Shown here piece by piece: positions 18,426-27,318 of a DNA stretch of 64,000 bases. The translations under genes and the position numbers were made by a program. The first letter of the stretch is position 1, and each line of letters opens with the position of its first letter. Source of the DNA: Actinomadura luteofluorescens. GTDB lineage: Bacteria > Actinomycetota > Actinomycetes > Streptosporangiales > Streptosporangiaceae. The notes below the pieces were generated by a model. That model was given only the letters and a program-made list of their open reading frames with translations, was not told the DNA's origin and made no database searches. Location of the stretch: positions 1,302,001 through 1,366,000 of the forward strand of contig NZ_JACCBA010000001.1 of the NCBI RefSeq assembly GCF_013409365.1, written 5' to 3'.

Positions 18426-19556
18426 TCAGCGCGTCTCCAGCAGCACCTCCGCGATCATCCCGAGGTTGGCGGCGTCCACGAGCCCCTCCCGCCTGATCCG
18501 CCCGAACGGGGCCACCACGACGTAGGTGCGCTCGCCGGCCGCCGCCACACCGTGCGGGCCCGACCCCCGGATCCGCTCGAGCTCTGCGGCAGTGACCTCG
18601 GCGGAGAACAGGTGCGCGCGGTGCGCCGACAGTGTCGCGTTCACCTGGCGGGAGCGGTGCCCGCGCAGCCGGGCGGGCTCCAGCACCAGCCCGGTCTCCT
18701 CGGCGACCTCCGCGAGCGCCACCTCGGCCGGGCCGCCCGGCCCGGAGCCTCCCGGCAGCTCGTGGACGTCCCCGTCCGCCCCTGCGCTCCGGAACTCCCG
18801 GACGAGCACGACCTGCGTCGCGTCCAGCGTCGCGCCGGGCCGGTACAGCACGACGGCCGAGATGTCCGGCCGCCCGATGACGATCTCGTTGTCCTTGACC
18901 CGGTCCTCCGCGGTCACGCGGACCCGGACGTGCAACCCCCAGCACACCCCGAAGCGGAACACCACCCGCGCCCCGAGCAGCACGTTGCCCGCGTCCCGCT
19001 GCCCCGCGTACCAGCGCTGGAACGCCGCGTCCCGCCACAGCAGCAGCGGGACCTCGCGCTCCCCGGAGGCCCGGGACGCGCCGGCGCCGATCCGGCGCAG
19101 CGCCGCCGCGACCGTCTCCGGCAGGCCGGCGGCCGTCGGCACCGCGGACTTGTCCGCGTAGTGCAGCAGGTAGCCGTTCTTCGGCGCCTCCGGAGGCGCG
19201 CCGAACACCACCCGGCCGCTGTCGTGCCACATCCCCCACTCCACGTTCGTGGTGAAGGCGGGCATGGTCGCGAGGTCGCGCGGGACCCAGAAGACGACCT
19301 CGTCGGCCAGATGCAGGCAGCGCTCCTCCCATTCGACCTGGCCGTCGTAGTCGTCGTAGCGGTCCTCCCGGTGCTCGGGATCGAACACCACGAGCCGCCC
19401 GCCGCCGCGCCAGCGGGCCCGCAGTTCGGCGTGGGCGTCCGGCCGCCACGAGGCGACCCCGGGCGTCCGGGGCGTCGGGCCGGCCAGGAACACGGCCGCG
19501 TCCCAGCGGTCCGGAGGCTCCTCCCTCGCGTGGACGAGGATCACGCCGTCGTCCAT
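18426..19556 (-). CDS. Fusion: nucleoside 2-deoxyribosyltransferase-like domain + Nudix-like domain
   Basis: A 376-residue two-domain protein. Residues 1-120 look like the nucleoside 2-deoxyribosyltransferase fold: AVFLAGPTPR near the start, ADEVVFWVPRD, and a candidate nucleophile glutamate in TTNVEWGMW. From about residue 210 comes a Nudix-like domain with VVLVREFRSAGADGDVHELPGG and the helix AEVAEETGL. Compared with the Nudix consensus, the arginine before the first helix glutamate is alanine and the upstream glutamate is shifted, so catalysis is uncertain. Both domain families act on nucleosides or nucleotide derivatives, so a nucleotide salvage or house-cleaning role is inferred. The region between the domains is unassigned. 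Confidence 0.75.
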   Translation of the reverse strand: MDDGVILVHAREEPPDRWDAAVFLAGPTPRTPGVASWRPDAHAELRARWRGGGRLVVFDPEHREDRYDDYDGQVEWEERCLHLADEVVFWVPRDLATMPAFTTNVEWGMWHDSGRVVFGAPPEAPKNGYLLHYADKSAVPTAAGLPETVAAALRRIGAGASRASGEREVPLLLWRDAAFQRWYAGQRDAGNVLLGARVVFRFGVCWGLHVRVRVTAEDRVKDNEIVIGRPDISAVVLYRPGATLDATQVVLVREFRSAGADGDVHELPGGSGPGGPAEVALAEVAEETGLVLEPARLRGHRSRQVNATLSAHRAHLFSAEVTAAELERIRGSGPHGVAAAGERTYVVVAPFGRIRREGLVDAANLGMIAEVLLETR

Positions 19557-19647
19557 GCGGCGGCTCCCTTCTGGTCGTGTGGACCGCCTACTAACGGGTA
19601 AACGCTGCTGATAACAGAATCACACTCCCGGTCAGGAGGAATCGATC

Positions 19648-20250
19648 ATGGCTGGGACCATGCGAGTTCCGCGCACCCGAGGCGTCCTCAGCGGAATCCT
19701 GTTGATCCTTCTGGGGCTCTGGGGCGCGCTGCTGCCCCTCGTCGGCCCCTACTTCCACTTCGGATTCGCGCCGGACGACACCTGGGTCTACACCACCGAC
19801 CGCCTGCAGCTCAGCATCGCCCCCGGTGCCGCCGCCGCCCTGGGCGGCCTGATCCTGCTGTTCAGCGCCAACCGCGTCGTCGGGATGTTCGGCGGCTGGC
19901 TGGCCGCGCTCGCCGGCGCCTGGTTCGCCGTCGGGCCGATCCTCGCCACGCTGTGGAACGTGCAGGGCGTCGGCGCGCCGCTCGGCGCGGGCGACGGCCG
20001 GCACGTCGCCGAGCAGCTCGCCGGCTTCACCGGCCTCGGCGTCGTGATCGTCTTCCTCGCCGCGCTGGCGCTCGGCAGGTTCGCGGTGGTCGGCGTCCGC
20101 GAACAGCGGCTGAACGAGCCCGAACCCCCCGGGTCGAACACCACGCAACCCCTCGTCTACGGGCGCTACGCGCGGGAGAACCAGCGCGGCCAGGACCCGC
20201 CGCCGACCGGCGACCAGCACGTCGCGGGCGACACCCGCTGGGAACGCTAG
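19648..20250 (+). CDS. Four-TM membrane protein of unknown function
   Basis: A 200-residue protein with about four hydrophobic helices: GVLSGILLILLGLWGALLPL (about 13-32), one near 56-76, one near 80-104 and one near 124-146. The tail is polar and disordered-looking. No enzymatic motif is visible and I do not recognise the family; similar short actinobacterial membrane proteins are annotated as hypothetical. ATG with AGGAGG 9 nt upstream. Its end overlaps by 4 nt the end of the convergent small gene at 20247-20450. Confidence 0.7.
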   Translation: MAGTMRVPRTRGVLSGILLILLGLWGALLPLVGPYFHFGFAPDDTWVYTTDRLQLSIAPGAAAALGGLILLFSANRVVGMFGGWLAALAGAWFAVGPILATLWNVQGVGAPLGAGDGRHVAEQLAGFTGLGVVIVFLAALALGRFAVVGVREQRLNEPEPPGSNTTQPLVYGRYARENQRGQDPPPTGDQHVAGDTRWER

Positions 20251-20450
20251 CGGTCCCGGCGCCGCATGTCGCGGACCGACTTGGTGGTCTCGTAGCTGCC
20301 GCGCTCGTCGTCGAGGCGCACGTCGTCGCGGTCGGTGAACATGGCGACGAAGGCGACCAGCAGCCCGACACCGCCGATCCAGGGCTCCCGCCATGCGAAA
20401 CTGAGCGCCACGCAGGCGACGGCGACGGCGATGAGCAGCAAGAGCTTCAC
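20247..20450 (-). CDS. Small two-TM membrane protein
   Basis: A 67-residue protein with two hydrophobic helices (MKLLLLIAVAVACVALSFAW and IGGVGLLVAFVAMF) followed by a charged cytosolic tail rich in Asp and Arg. No family recognised. It converges on the membrane gene at 19648-20250 with a 4-nt overlap. Its upstream region holds a 7-bp inverted repeat (20529-20550) that may be an operator. Confidence 0.55.
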   Translation of the reverse strand: MKLLLLIAVAVACVALSFAWREPWIGGVGLLVAFVAMFTDRDDVRLDDERGSYETTKSVRDMRRRDR

Positions 20451-20528
20451 GTCACACCCCTCGACCGCGTCCCGGCGCCGGGGGACCCGGCCGCCCGGAC
20501 GTCGCGAACGCGTCCGTCGCGAGATCAG

Positions 20529-20550
20529 CGAGTAATGGAAGACTTACTCG
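20529..20550. promoter_or_regulatory. Inverted repeat upstream of small membrane gene
   Basis: CGAGTAA (20529-20535) and TTACTCG (20544-20550) are perfect 7-bp inverted arms around an 8-nt spacer. They lie about 80 nt upstream of the 67-residue membrane protein gene, in relatively AT-rich sequence. Could be an operator; no binding protein can be named. Confidence 0.35.
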
Positions 20551-20575
20551 TCTCGCAGATGCATCCTGCCACGGA

Positions 20576-20610
20576 GGCGGCCCGCCGGGGAAGATCTCCG
20601 GCGGGCCGCC
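20576..20610 (-). terminator. Hairpin terminator after der
   Basis: A perfect 13-bp GC stem (arms GGCGGCCCGCCGG and CCGGCGGGCCGCC) around a 9-nt loop, 14 nt beyond the der stop codon. It marks the 3' end of the long pyrG-to-der run. Confidence 0.75.
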
Positions 20611-20624
20611 GCGTGACATTTCCG

Positions 20625-22010
20625 CTACTTCTTGCCCTTGCCGCGCTTCTCGCGGATCTTCATCGTGATGTCGAGGGGCGTCCCGTCGAACCCGAACTCC
20701 TCCCGCAGCCGCCGCTCGATGAACCGTCGGTAGCCCTCCTCGAGGAAGCCCGACGTGAACAGCACGAACCGCGGCGGCCGCACCCCCGCCTGGGTCGCGA
20801 ACAGCACGCGCGGCTGCTTGCCGCCCCGCACCGGGTGCGGATGCGAGTTCACCAGGTCGGCGAAGAACTGGTTCAGCTTGGACGTCGGGACGCGGGTGCC
20901 CCAGCCCTCCAGCGCCGTCTCGATGGCCGGCACCAGCTTCTCCATGTGCCGGCCCGTACGGGCGGAGATGTTCGCCCGCGGCGCCCACCGCGCGGTGTGC
21001 AGCTGCCGGTCGATCTCGCGTTCGAGGTAGTGGCGGCGCTCCTCGTCCAGCAGGTCCCACTTGTTGTAGGCGATGACCAGCGACCGGCCCGACTCGATCA
21101 CCATGGAGATGATCCGCAGGTCCTGCTCGGCGAGCGGCTGGTCGGCGTCCACCAGCACGACCGCGACCTCGGCGCGCTCCAGCGCCGACCGCGTGCGCAG
21201 CGTCGCGTAGAAGTCGGCCCCCTGGTTCTCGCGGTGCCGGCGCCGGATGCCGGCGGTGTCGATGAACCGCCACGTCTTGCCGCCCAGCTCGATCAGCTCG
21301 TCGACCGGGTCGCGGGTGGTGCCCGCCACCGAGTCGACGACGGCGCGGGTCTCCCCCGCCAGCTTGTTCAGCAGGCTCGACTTGCCGACGTTCGGCCGCC
21401 CCAGCAGCGCGACCCGGCGCGGCCCGCCCGACTCGCCGAACGTCTCCGCCGGAGGCTCCTCGGGCAGCGCGTCGAGCACCGCGTCGAGCAGATCGCCGCT
21501 GCCGCGCCCGTGCAGGGCGCTGACCGGGTGCGGCTCGCCGATGCCGAGCGACCACAGCAGCGCCGCGTCGGACTCGGCGCTCACGCCGTCGACCTTGTTG
21601 GCGACCAGCACCACCGGCTTGCCGGACCGGCGCAGGATCTCCACCACGGCCTCGTCCACGTCCGTGGCGCCCACGGTCGCGTCCACCACGAACATCACCA
21701 CGTCGGCCAGGTCGACCGCCAGCCGGGCCTGCTCGGCGATCGCCGCGGCCAGGCCGGAGGAGTCCGGCAGCCAGCCGCCGGTGTCGACGACGGTGAACCG
21801 GCGCCCGCTCCACGACGCGTCATAGGCGACCCGGTCGCGGGTCACGCCCGGGACGTCCTCCACGACGGCCTCGCGGCGGCCGAGGATCCGGTTGACCAGG
21901 GTGGACTTGCCGACGTTCGGCCGCCCCACCACGGCCACGACCGGCGCCGGGCCCGCGTCCTGGTCGACGTCCTCGACGACGTCCACCGTTTCGATCTCGA
22001 AATCGCTCAC
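20625..22010 (-). CDS. der: Ribosome-assembly GTPase Der (EngA)
   Basis: About 461 residues with two tandem G domains: P-loop [10 protein letters not shown] in the first and [10 protein letters not shown] in the second, base-recognition motifs NKVD and NKWD, then a C-terminal KH-like domain ([29 protein letters not shown]). Der is needed for 50S ribosomal subunit maturation. I chose GTG 22010 because GGGGA lies 8 nt upstream; GTG 22016 is the alternative. Last gene of the cmk-der pair, followed by a hairpin. Confidence 0.95.
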   Translation of the reverse strand: MSDFEIETVDVVEDVDQDAGPAPVVAVVGRPNVGKSTLVNRILGRREAVVEDVPGVTRDRVAYDASWSGRRFTVVDTGGWLPDSSGLAAAIAEQARLAVDLADVVMFVVDATVGATDVDEAVVEILRRSGKPVVLVANKVDGVSAESDAALLWSLGIGEPHPVSALHGRGSGDLLDAVLDALPEEPPAETFGESGGPRRVALLGRPNVGKSSLLNKLAGETRAVVDSVAGTTRDPVDELIELGGKTWRFIDTAGIRRRHRENQGADFYATLRTRSALERAEVAVVLVDADQPLAEQDLRIISMVIESGRSLVIAYNKWDLLDEERRHYLEREIDRQLHTARWAPRANISARTGRHMEKLVPAIETALEGWGTRVPTSKLNQFFADLVNSHPHPVRGGKQPRVLFATQAGVRPPRFVLFTSGFLEEGYRRFIERRLREEFGFDGTPLDITMKIREKRGKGKK

Positions 22011-22047
22011 TGTCACATTCCCCGGCGGGGACCGTCAGGCCGCCCGC

Positions 22048-22710
22048 TCACTCATGCTCTTTGGCGAGGCGGACGACCGCCTCGATGACCTCGTCCAGGC
22101 TCAGCCCGGTCGAGTCGATCTCGTGCGCCCCGGCCGCCTTGGCCAGCGGCGACGCCGTGCGCGTCGAGTCCAGCCGGTCCCGGCGCTCCTGCTCGGCCCG
22201 CGTGACCGTCACCGAGGCGCCCGGGTCGGCGGCCAGGTCCTTCGCGCGGCGCGCCGCGCGGACCTCGGCGCTCGCCGTGAGGAACACCTTGACCGGCGCC
22301 TCCGGCGCGACGGCCGTCCCGATGTCGCGCCCCTCCACCACGATCCCGCCCGCCCCGATGATCTCGCGCTGGAGCTCCACGAGCCGGGCGCGCACCGCCG
22401 GGACGGAGCTGACGGCGCTGACCGCGTTCGTCACCGCGCGGGTGCGGATCGGGCCGGACACGTCCGTCCCGTCCACGGTGATCGTCGGCGCCGCCGGGTC
22501 GGTGCCGGACTCGATCACGGGGTCCTGCGCGCGGGCCGCGACGGCGGCGCCGTCCTCGACCGGAACGCCGTTCTCCAGCATCCACCACGTCATGGCGCGG
22601 TACATGGCGCCCGTGTCGAGGTAGCGCAGCCCGAGCGTCCGGGCGACGCCCTTGGACGCGCTGGACTTCCCCGACCCGGACGGACCGTCCATGGCGATGA
22701 CGAGCGGCAC
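22048..22710 (-). CDS. cmk: Cytidylate kinase
   Basis: A 220-residue NMP kinase phosphorylating CMP/dCMP with ATP. P-loop DGPSGSGKSS is at the start, followed by the substrate motif RYLDTGAMYRAMTWW, then RDIGTAV and the lid region RAEQERRDRLDSTR. Length is normal for bacterial Cmk. GTG start with GGGAG 5 nt upstream. It stands between tyrA and der as in many actinobacteria; the gap to der is 37 bp. Confidence 0.95.
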   Translation of the reverse strand: MPLVIAMDGPSGSGKSSASKGVARTLGLRYLDTGAMYRAMTWWMLENGVPVEDGAAVAARAQDPVIESGTDPAAPTITVDGTDVSGPIRTRAVTNAVSAVSSVPAVRARLVELQREIIGAGGIVVEGRDIGTAVAPEAPVKVFLTASAEVRAARRAKDLAADPGASVTVTRAEQERRDRLDSTRTASPLAKAAGAHEIDSTGLSLDEVIEAVVRLAKEHE

Positions 22711-22830
22711 GATCGCTCCCTCTCTGTTCGTCGTGAAGCGGGCGGCGCTCGTCGCCGCGCCGGTGCGCAGAAGTCCCCCGGAACACGTCTTCGGCGCCCC
22801 AGATTACCGGCCGCGCGGTACCACTGCGGC

Positions 22831-23922
22831 CTAGCCGGGCACCGACCAGCCGCGGGCGCGCAGCTCCTCCGCCAGCCGCTCGGCCGCCTCCGGGACGACC
22901 GACAGCTCCAGCACGCCGAGCGGGCGGCCCGGGGAGTGCTCGATGGTCACGTCCTCGATGTTCACCCGCGCGATCCCCGCCGCCTGGAAGATCATCGCCA
23001 GCTCGCCCGGCCGGTCGGGGATGACCACCTGGACCGTCGCGTAGGCGGGCTGGTCGCCGCCGTGCTTGCCGGGGATGCGGGACCGGCCCGCGTTCCCGCG
23101 CAGCAGCAGGTCGGCGACGTGCGTGGCGGCCTCCTCGCTGCCGTCGCGCAGCAGCGACGCCGCCACCGCGAGATCGGTGGCGACCGCCTCCAGCACGTCG
23201 GCGACGGGCGCGGAGTTGGCCGACAGGATCCCGATCCACAGCCGCGGGTCGCTCGCCGCGATCCGGGTGACGTCCCGCACGCCCTGCCCGGACAGGCCGA
23301 GCGCCACGTCGTCGGCGCCGGTCAGGCGGGCCGCGACCGCGGCCGACACCACGTGCGGGGCATGGGAGACCAGCGCGACGGCCCGGTCGTGCTCGGCGGC
23401 GTCCACCTGCACCGGCATCGCGCCGCACGCCTTCGCCAGGCCCGTCACGACCTCGACCGTCTCCGGCGTCGCCTCCGGCGTCGCGCACAGCGCCCACGGG
23501 CGGCCGAGGAACAGGTCGTGCCGCGCCGCGCTCGGCCCGGACCGCTCGCTCCCGGCGAGGGGGTGGCCCGCCACGAACGTCGTCAGGTCGCAGCCCAGCT
23601 CGGCCGCCTGCGCCAGCGGCAGCGCCTTCACGCTCGCCACGTCGGTGTAGGCGGTCGCCAGGCCGCGCTTCTGCGCGTCCAGCAGCGTCACCGCCACCGC
23701 CGCCGGGGGCACCGCCAGGACCGCCAGGTCGGCGGGCTCGGGCCGCGCCCCGTCCGGCATCGCCTCGCCCGCGCCGAGCTCCACGGCCAGCGCCAGGGCC
23801 GCCGAGTCCCGGTCGGCCAGCAGCACCTCGGCGCCGCGCTCCCGCATCGCCAGGGCGATCGACGTCCCGATCAGGCCCGTCCCGACCACGACGATCCGCC
23901 GCGGCACCACGTCCTCGCTCAC
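22831..23922 (-). CDS. tyrA: Prephenate dehydrogenase with C-terminal ACT domain
   Basis: A 363-residue NAD(P)-dependent enzyme making 4-hydroxyphenylpyruvate from prephenate for tyrosine synthesis. The Rossmann motif is VVGTGLIGTSIA, and the catalytic segment HPLAGSERSGPSAA contains the family histidine and serine. The C-terminal ACT domain (VQVVIPDRPGELAMIFQAAG and onward) suggests allosteric feedback by an aromatic amino acid. Chorismate mutase aroH ends 10 nt upstream, so chorismate to 4-hydroxyphenylpyruvate is encoded in two adjacent genes. Confidence 0.93.
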   Translation of the reverse strand: MSEDVVPRRIVVVGTGLIGTSIALAMRERGAEVLLADRDSAALALAVELGAGEAMPDGARPEPADLAVLAVPPAAVAVTLLDAQKRGLATAYTDVASVKALPLAQAAELGCDLTTFVAGHPLAGSERSGPSAARHDLFLGRPWALCATPEATPETVEVVTGLAKACGAMPVQVDAAEHDRAVALVSHAPHVVSAAVAARLTGADDVALGLSGQGVRDVTRIAASDPRLWIGILSANSAPVADVLEAVATDLAVAASLLRDGSEEAATHVADLLLRGNAGRSRIPGKHGGDQPAYATVQVVIPDRPGELAMIFQAAGIARVNIEDVTIEHSPGRPLGVLELSVVPEAAERLAEELRARGWSVPG

Positions 23923-23932
23923 GTCCGAAACC

Positions 23933-24295
23933 CTACTGTGCGATGTCGAGGCGGAGCGCCGTCGCGCCGCGCAGGTAGACGTGCTGGACGTCGGAGCGGG
24001 GACGGTCCGTCGCGATGTGCGCCATCAGCCGGATGACCCGCGGCAGCGCGCCGGGGACGCCGATCTCGGTGGCGCACAGCAGCGGCACCTCGTGGAACCC
24101 GAGCTTGCGGGCGGCGAGCGCCGGGAACTCGGCCGTCAGGTCCGGCGTCACCGTGAAGATGACGCTGATGACGTCGTCGGTGGTCAGCTCGTTGCGGGCC
24201 ATCACCTCGGCGACGAGCTCGGTCGTCGCCTCCAGGATCTGCTCCCGTTCGTCGGCGTCCGTCTGCGTCGCGCCACGGACCGCGCGTACCGCCAC
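23933..24295 (-). CDS. aroH: Chorismate mutase, AroH type
   Basis: A 120-residue monofunctional chorismate mutase of the trimeric AroH class, rearranging chorismate to prephenate. Seen: the N-terminal AVRAVRGATQTDAD with an active-site arginine, FTVTPDLTAEFPA, and the LCATEIGVPGALPRVIRLMAH segment that carries the second arginine. Length fits exactly. GTG start with AGGAGG 7 nt upstream. An 18-bp sequence is directly repeated with one mismatch just upstream (24305-24340). Confidence 0.93.
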   Translation of the reverse strand: MAVRAVRGATQTDADEREQILEATTELVAEVMARNELTTDDVISVIFTVTPDLTAEFPALAARKLGFHEVPLLCATEIGVPGALPRVIRLMAHIATDRPRSDVQHVYLRGATALRLDIAQ

Positions 24296-24343
24296 AGTCG
24301 TACCTCCTCGTGGTGTCCGGTGTCCTCGTGGTGTCGGGTGCCT

Positions 24344-25075
24344 CTACAGTCCGACGGCCTTGTACAGCTCGCCGACCTCGTGGACGCTGAGCGCCCGCAT
24401 GCCGCCCGGCTTCAGCTGGCCCAGCTTGATCGGCCCGAACTCGACGCGGGCGAGCTGCTGGACGGGGAAGCCGACCTCCTTCAGCAGCCGCCGGACGATG
24501 TGCTTGCGCCCCTCGTGCAGAGTGATCTCGACCAGCACGCGCCGTCCGACCTGGTCGAAGATGCGGAACTTGTCGGCCTTCGCGGGACCGTCGTCCAGGG
24601 TGACCCCTGCCCTGAGCCGCTTGCCGAGGTCGCGCGGGATCGGGCCGTGGATCTCCGCCAGGTAGGTCTTGAACACCCCGTAGGACGGGTGGGTCAGCCG
24701 GTGCGACAGCTCGCCGTCGTTGGTGAGCAGGATCAGGCCCTCGGTGTCGGTGTCCAGCCGCCCGACGTGGAACAGCCGCTCGGGCACCTCCACGTAGTCG
24801 GCCAGGGACTTGCGGCCCCGCTCGTCCGCCATCGTCGACACCACGCCGCGCGGCTTGTTGATGGCGTAGTAGCGCATCTCGGACCGGGTCTCGACCCGCT
24901 TGCCGTCCACGTGGATGACGGCGCTGCGCGGGTCGACGCGCTCACCGAAACGGAACACCTTGTGCCCGTTGACGGTGACGCGGCCCTCGCCGATCAGCTC
25001 CTCGCAGTGGCGGCGGCTGCCGATCCCGGCCTCGGCCAGGACCTTCTGCAGGCGTACGCCCTCGTTCTCGCTCAC
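24344..25075 (-). CDS. rluB: 23S rRNA pseudouridine synthase, RluB/RsuA family
   Basis: A 243-residue RNA-modifying enzyme. The N-terminal S4 RNA-binding domain (VRLQKVLAEAGIGSRRHCEELI) is followed by the catalytic domain with the nucleophilic aspartate in GRLDTDTEGLILLTNDG and the motif NKPRGVVST. By family it converts a uridine in 23S rRNA (position 2605, E. coli numbering) to pseudouridine. GTG start overlaps the scpB stop by GTGA, the standard actinobacterial scpA-scpB-rluB arrangement. Confidence 0.93.
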   Translation of the reverse strand: MSENEGVRLQKVLAEAGIGSRRHCEELIGEGRVTVNGHKVFRFGERVDPRSAVIHVDGKRVETRSEMRYYAINKPRGVVSTMADERGRKSLADYVEVPERLFHVGRLDTDTEGLILLTNDGELSHRLTHPSYGVFKTYLAEIHGPIPRDLGKRLRAGVTLDDGPAKADKFRIFDQVGRRVLVEITLHEGRKHIVRRLLKEVGFPVQQLARVEFGPIKLGQLKPGGMRALSVHEVGELYKAVGL

Positions 25076-25647
25076 GCGTCCTCAACTATGTCGTCTGGAA
25101 GGTCATCGGGAAGGTAGGGGGCCAGCTCGGGCAGCTCGTCGAGGTCGCGCAGCCCCAGGCGCTCCAGGAAGTACCCGGTGGTCCGGTACAGGTGGGCCTG
25201 CGACTCCGGGTCCTGCCCGGCGTCCTCGATCAGGCCGCGCAGCGTCAGCGTCCGCATGACGCCGTCGCTGTTGACGCCGCGGATCGCCGACACGCGGGCC
25301 CGGCTCACCGGCTGCCGGTAGGCGACGACGGCGAGCGTCTCCAGCGCGGCCTGGGTCAGCCGCGCCTGCTGCCCGTCGGTGACGAACCGCTCCACCACCG
25401 GGGCGCACACGTCCCGGGTGTAGAACCGCCAGCCGCCGGCGACCTCCCTGAGATCGAACCCCCGGCCCTGCTCGGTGTATTCCGCGGCCAGCTCCCGCAG
25501 CGTCCCGGCGACCTCGCCGCGGGGCCGCTCCAGCAGCTGCGCCAGCGTCATCTCGGTGACCGGCTCGTCCACCACGAGCAGGATCGCCTCGATCGAGGCG
25601 CGCAGTCCCGGAAGCTCCGGCACGTCCGCGCCGGGTTCCTCACTCAT
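25072..25647 (-). CDS. scpB: Segregation and condensation protein B
   Basis: A 191-residue winged-helix protein: ASIEAILLVVDEPVTEMTLAQLL in the first winged helix and AALETLAVVAYRQPVSRARVSAIRGVNSDGVM in the second, the most conserved ScpB block. It is the kite subunit that binds kleisin ScpA in the SMC condensin complex for chromosome organisation. ATG start overlaps the scpA end by 8 nt; its own end overlaps rluB by 4 nt, showing tight coupling and stoichiometric expression. Confidence 0.94.
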   Translation of the reverse strand: MSEEPGADVPELPGLRASIEAILLVVDEPVTEMTLAQLLERPRGEVAGTLRELAAEYTEQGRGFDLREVAGGWRFYTRDVCAPVVERFVTDGQQARLTQAALETLAVVAYRQPVSRARVSAIRGVNSDGVMRTLTLRGLIEDAGQDPESQAHLYRTTGYFLERLGLRDLDELPELAPYLPDDLPDDIVEDA

Positions 25648-26581
25648 CGTCTCCCTCGTCCTTCCGGGTCTTCGGGTCGGGTCCGGCGGCGTCCTGCGCG
25701 GGGTCCTTCTTCGGGGCGCCCTCGTAGTCGTCGCCGACCTCCACGTCGCCGTCGTCGGCGCCGGTCCAGGTGATGTGGAGCTCGCCGAGGGGCTCGTGCT
25801 GCTCGAACGTGACGGCCTGCTCCCGGTACAGCTCCAGCAGCGCCAGGAACCGGGCGACCACCTCGTAGGTGCCCTCCGCGTCGGCCGCCAGGACGCGGAA
25901 GGTGGTCTGGCGGAGCCGGCGGAGCAGCTCCACGACGATCGCGGCCTGCTCCTTGACGCTGGCCTTCGGCTGGTACATGTGCTCGACCGAGACCGACGGC
26001 GGCGCCTTCGGCGTGAGGGCCTTGGCGGCCAGCCGCGCGAACTCCTGCGGGCCGAGGCCGAGCAGCACCTCCGGCAGCAGGCCCGCGAACTTCGGCTCCA
26101 TCGGGACCAGCCGCGGGAACCGGCGGCTCGCGTCGGCGACGCGAGCGGCGATCACCCGCGCGACCTCCTTGTACGCCCGGTACTGCAGCAGCCGCGCGAA
26201 CAGCAGGTCGCGGGCCTCCAGCAGCGCCAGGTCCTCCTCGTCGTCGACCTCGCCGGACGGCAGCAGCCGGGCGGCCTTGAGGTCCAGCAGGGTCGCGGCG
26301 ACCAGCAGGAAGTGGCTGGCCTGGTCGAGGTCCCACTCCGCGCCGTGCGAGCGGATGTGGGCGATGAAGTCGTCGGTGACCTTGTGCAGCGACACCTCGG
26401 TGATGTCGAGCTTGTGCTTGGAGATCAGCCCGAGCAGCAGGTCGAAGGGGCCCTCGAAGTTGTCCAGGCGGACGCGGAACCCCTGCTCCTCCTCGGTCTC
26501 CCGCCCCGGCTCGGGCGACGTCGCGTCCACGTCGCTCACGGTAGCGGAGAGCCGCTCGCGCGCTGTGCTCACCGGCCCCAT
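25640..26581 (-). CDS. scpA: Segregation and condensation protein A (kleisin)
   Basis: About 313 residues. The kleisin N-domain is clear (FRVRLDNFEGPFDLLLGLI, SKHKLDITEVSLHKVTDDFI), the middle is helical, and the C-terminal winged helix (TTFRVLAADAEGTYEVVARFLALLELYRE) contacts the SMC head. The acidic tail (GDVEVGDDYEGAPKKDP and onward) is a disordered extension. ATG 26581 is one option and GTG 26572 another; neither has a strong Shine-Dalgarno, and the long upstream open frame is not scpA-like. Confidence 0.92.
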   Translation of the reverse strand: MGPVSTARERLSATVSDVDATSPEPGRETEEEQGFRVRLDNFEGPFDLLLGLISKHKLDITEVSLHKVTDDFIAHIRSHGAEWDLDQASHFLLVAATLLDLKAARLLPSGEVDDEEDLALLEARDLLFARLLQYRAYKEVARVIAARVADASRRFPRLVPMEPKFAGLLPEVLLGLGPQEFARLAAKALTPKAPPSVSVEHMYQPKASVKEQAAIVVELLRRLRQTTFRVLAADAEGTYEVVARFLALLELYREQAVTFEQHEPLGELHITWTGADDGDVEVGDDYEGAPKKDPAQDAAGPDPKTRKDEGDDE

Positions 26582-26646
26582 CGTCCCATGCCCCGGCCCG
26601 CGCTCGCACCAGCCGAGATCACCGGCGGTGACGCCGCGCCGCGCCG

Positions 26647-27282
26647 CTACTTCCCGGTCATCCGGTGCACGAGGTCCTCGGTGTAGGCGCGGGTGAACCT
26701 GCCGGCGGGCCCGTTGATCTCCACCTGGCCGCCGGTGATGGCCTGCATCACCTGCGCGGGCTCCGACACCAGGGTCCCTCCGACGAGCATCGCCATCCTC
26801 CCGCCGGGCGCCTGGGCGGCGAAGGCGTCGGCGGCCTTGCGGGTCAGCGCGGCGAAGCCGGGCGCGTCCGCCGAGGTCAGCGTCAGCGCCACCGACCAGC
26901 CGGGACTGCCGCGCGCCGGGTCGGGCGGGACGGCCTTGACCTCCTCCAGCCGGCGCACCGTCAGGAGGTCCGCGCTCAGCGTGTAGCACTCGGAGGCGCC
27001 GGAGACGGTGACGGCGCCGCCCGCGCACGGCGGGGCGGACGCGCTCGCCAGGAGCCGGAACGTCAGCGGTACCCGCAGGTCGACCGGGCCCGACGAGGCG
27101 GCGGCCGAGTCATCGCCGTCGTCGCTGAGGACCAGATAGGCCCCGAGACCGGCGACCGCGAGCAGCACCGCGGCGGCCACGGCCACCAGCCCGATGAGCA
27201 GCGGGCCCGGCCCACGGGAGGGCGATGGCTGCGGCACGGCGCCGGGTGGCATGCCGTAAGGGGCGGGCGGGGGGTGGCCCAT
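26647..27282 (-). CDS. Single-pass membrane protein with SecDF P1-head-like domain
   Basis: A 211-residue protein: a proline-rich cytosolic start, one TM helix (about residues 28-52, LLIGLVAVAAAVLLAVAGLGAYLVL), then an external domain. The domain's end (RMAMLVGGTLVSEPAQVMQAITGGQVEINGP in sense, residues about 165-195) resembles the head subdomain of the SecDF P1 region. It lacks the SecD transmembrane transport part, so it is not SecD. Function unknown. It sits between parA and scpA, same strand, 36 nt after parA. ATG start preceded by GGAG. Confidence 0.65.
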   Translation of the reverse strand: MGHPPPAPYGMPPGAVPQPSPSRGPGPLLIGLVAVAAAVLLAVAGLGAYLVLSDDGDDSAAASSGPVDLRVPLTFRLLASASAPPCAGGAVTVSGASECYTLSADLLTVRRLEEVKAVPPDPARGSPGWSVALTLTSADAPGFAALTRKAADAFAAQAPGGRMAMLVGGTLVSEPAQVMQAITGGQVEINGPAGRFTRAYTEDLVHRMTGK

Positions 27283-27318
27283 GGTGTGCTCCGTCGGGTC
27301 AGCGGCCGCCGGGCGGCC

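Noticed and set aside
24305..24340. 18-bp direct repeat (one mismatch) before aroH as a regulatory site
   Set aside because: It is only two copies and overlaps the ribosome-binding region; local slippage explains it well enough.
26581..27028. N-terminal extension of scpA to about 462 residues
   Set aside because: The extra sequence is the antisense-type shadow of the SecDF-like gene's frame and has no kleisin features.
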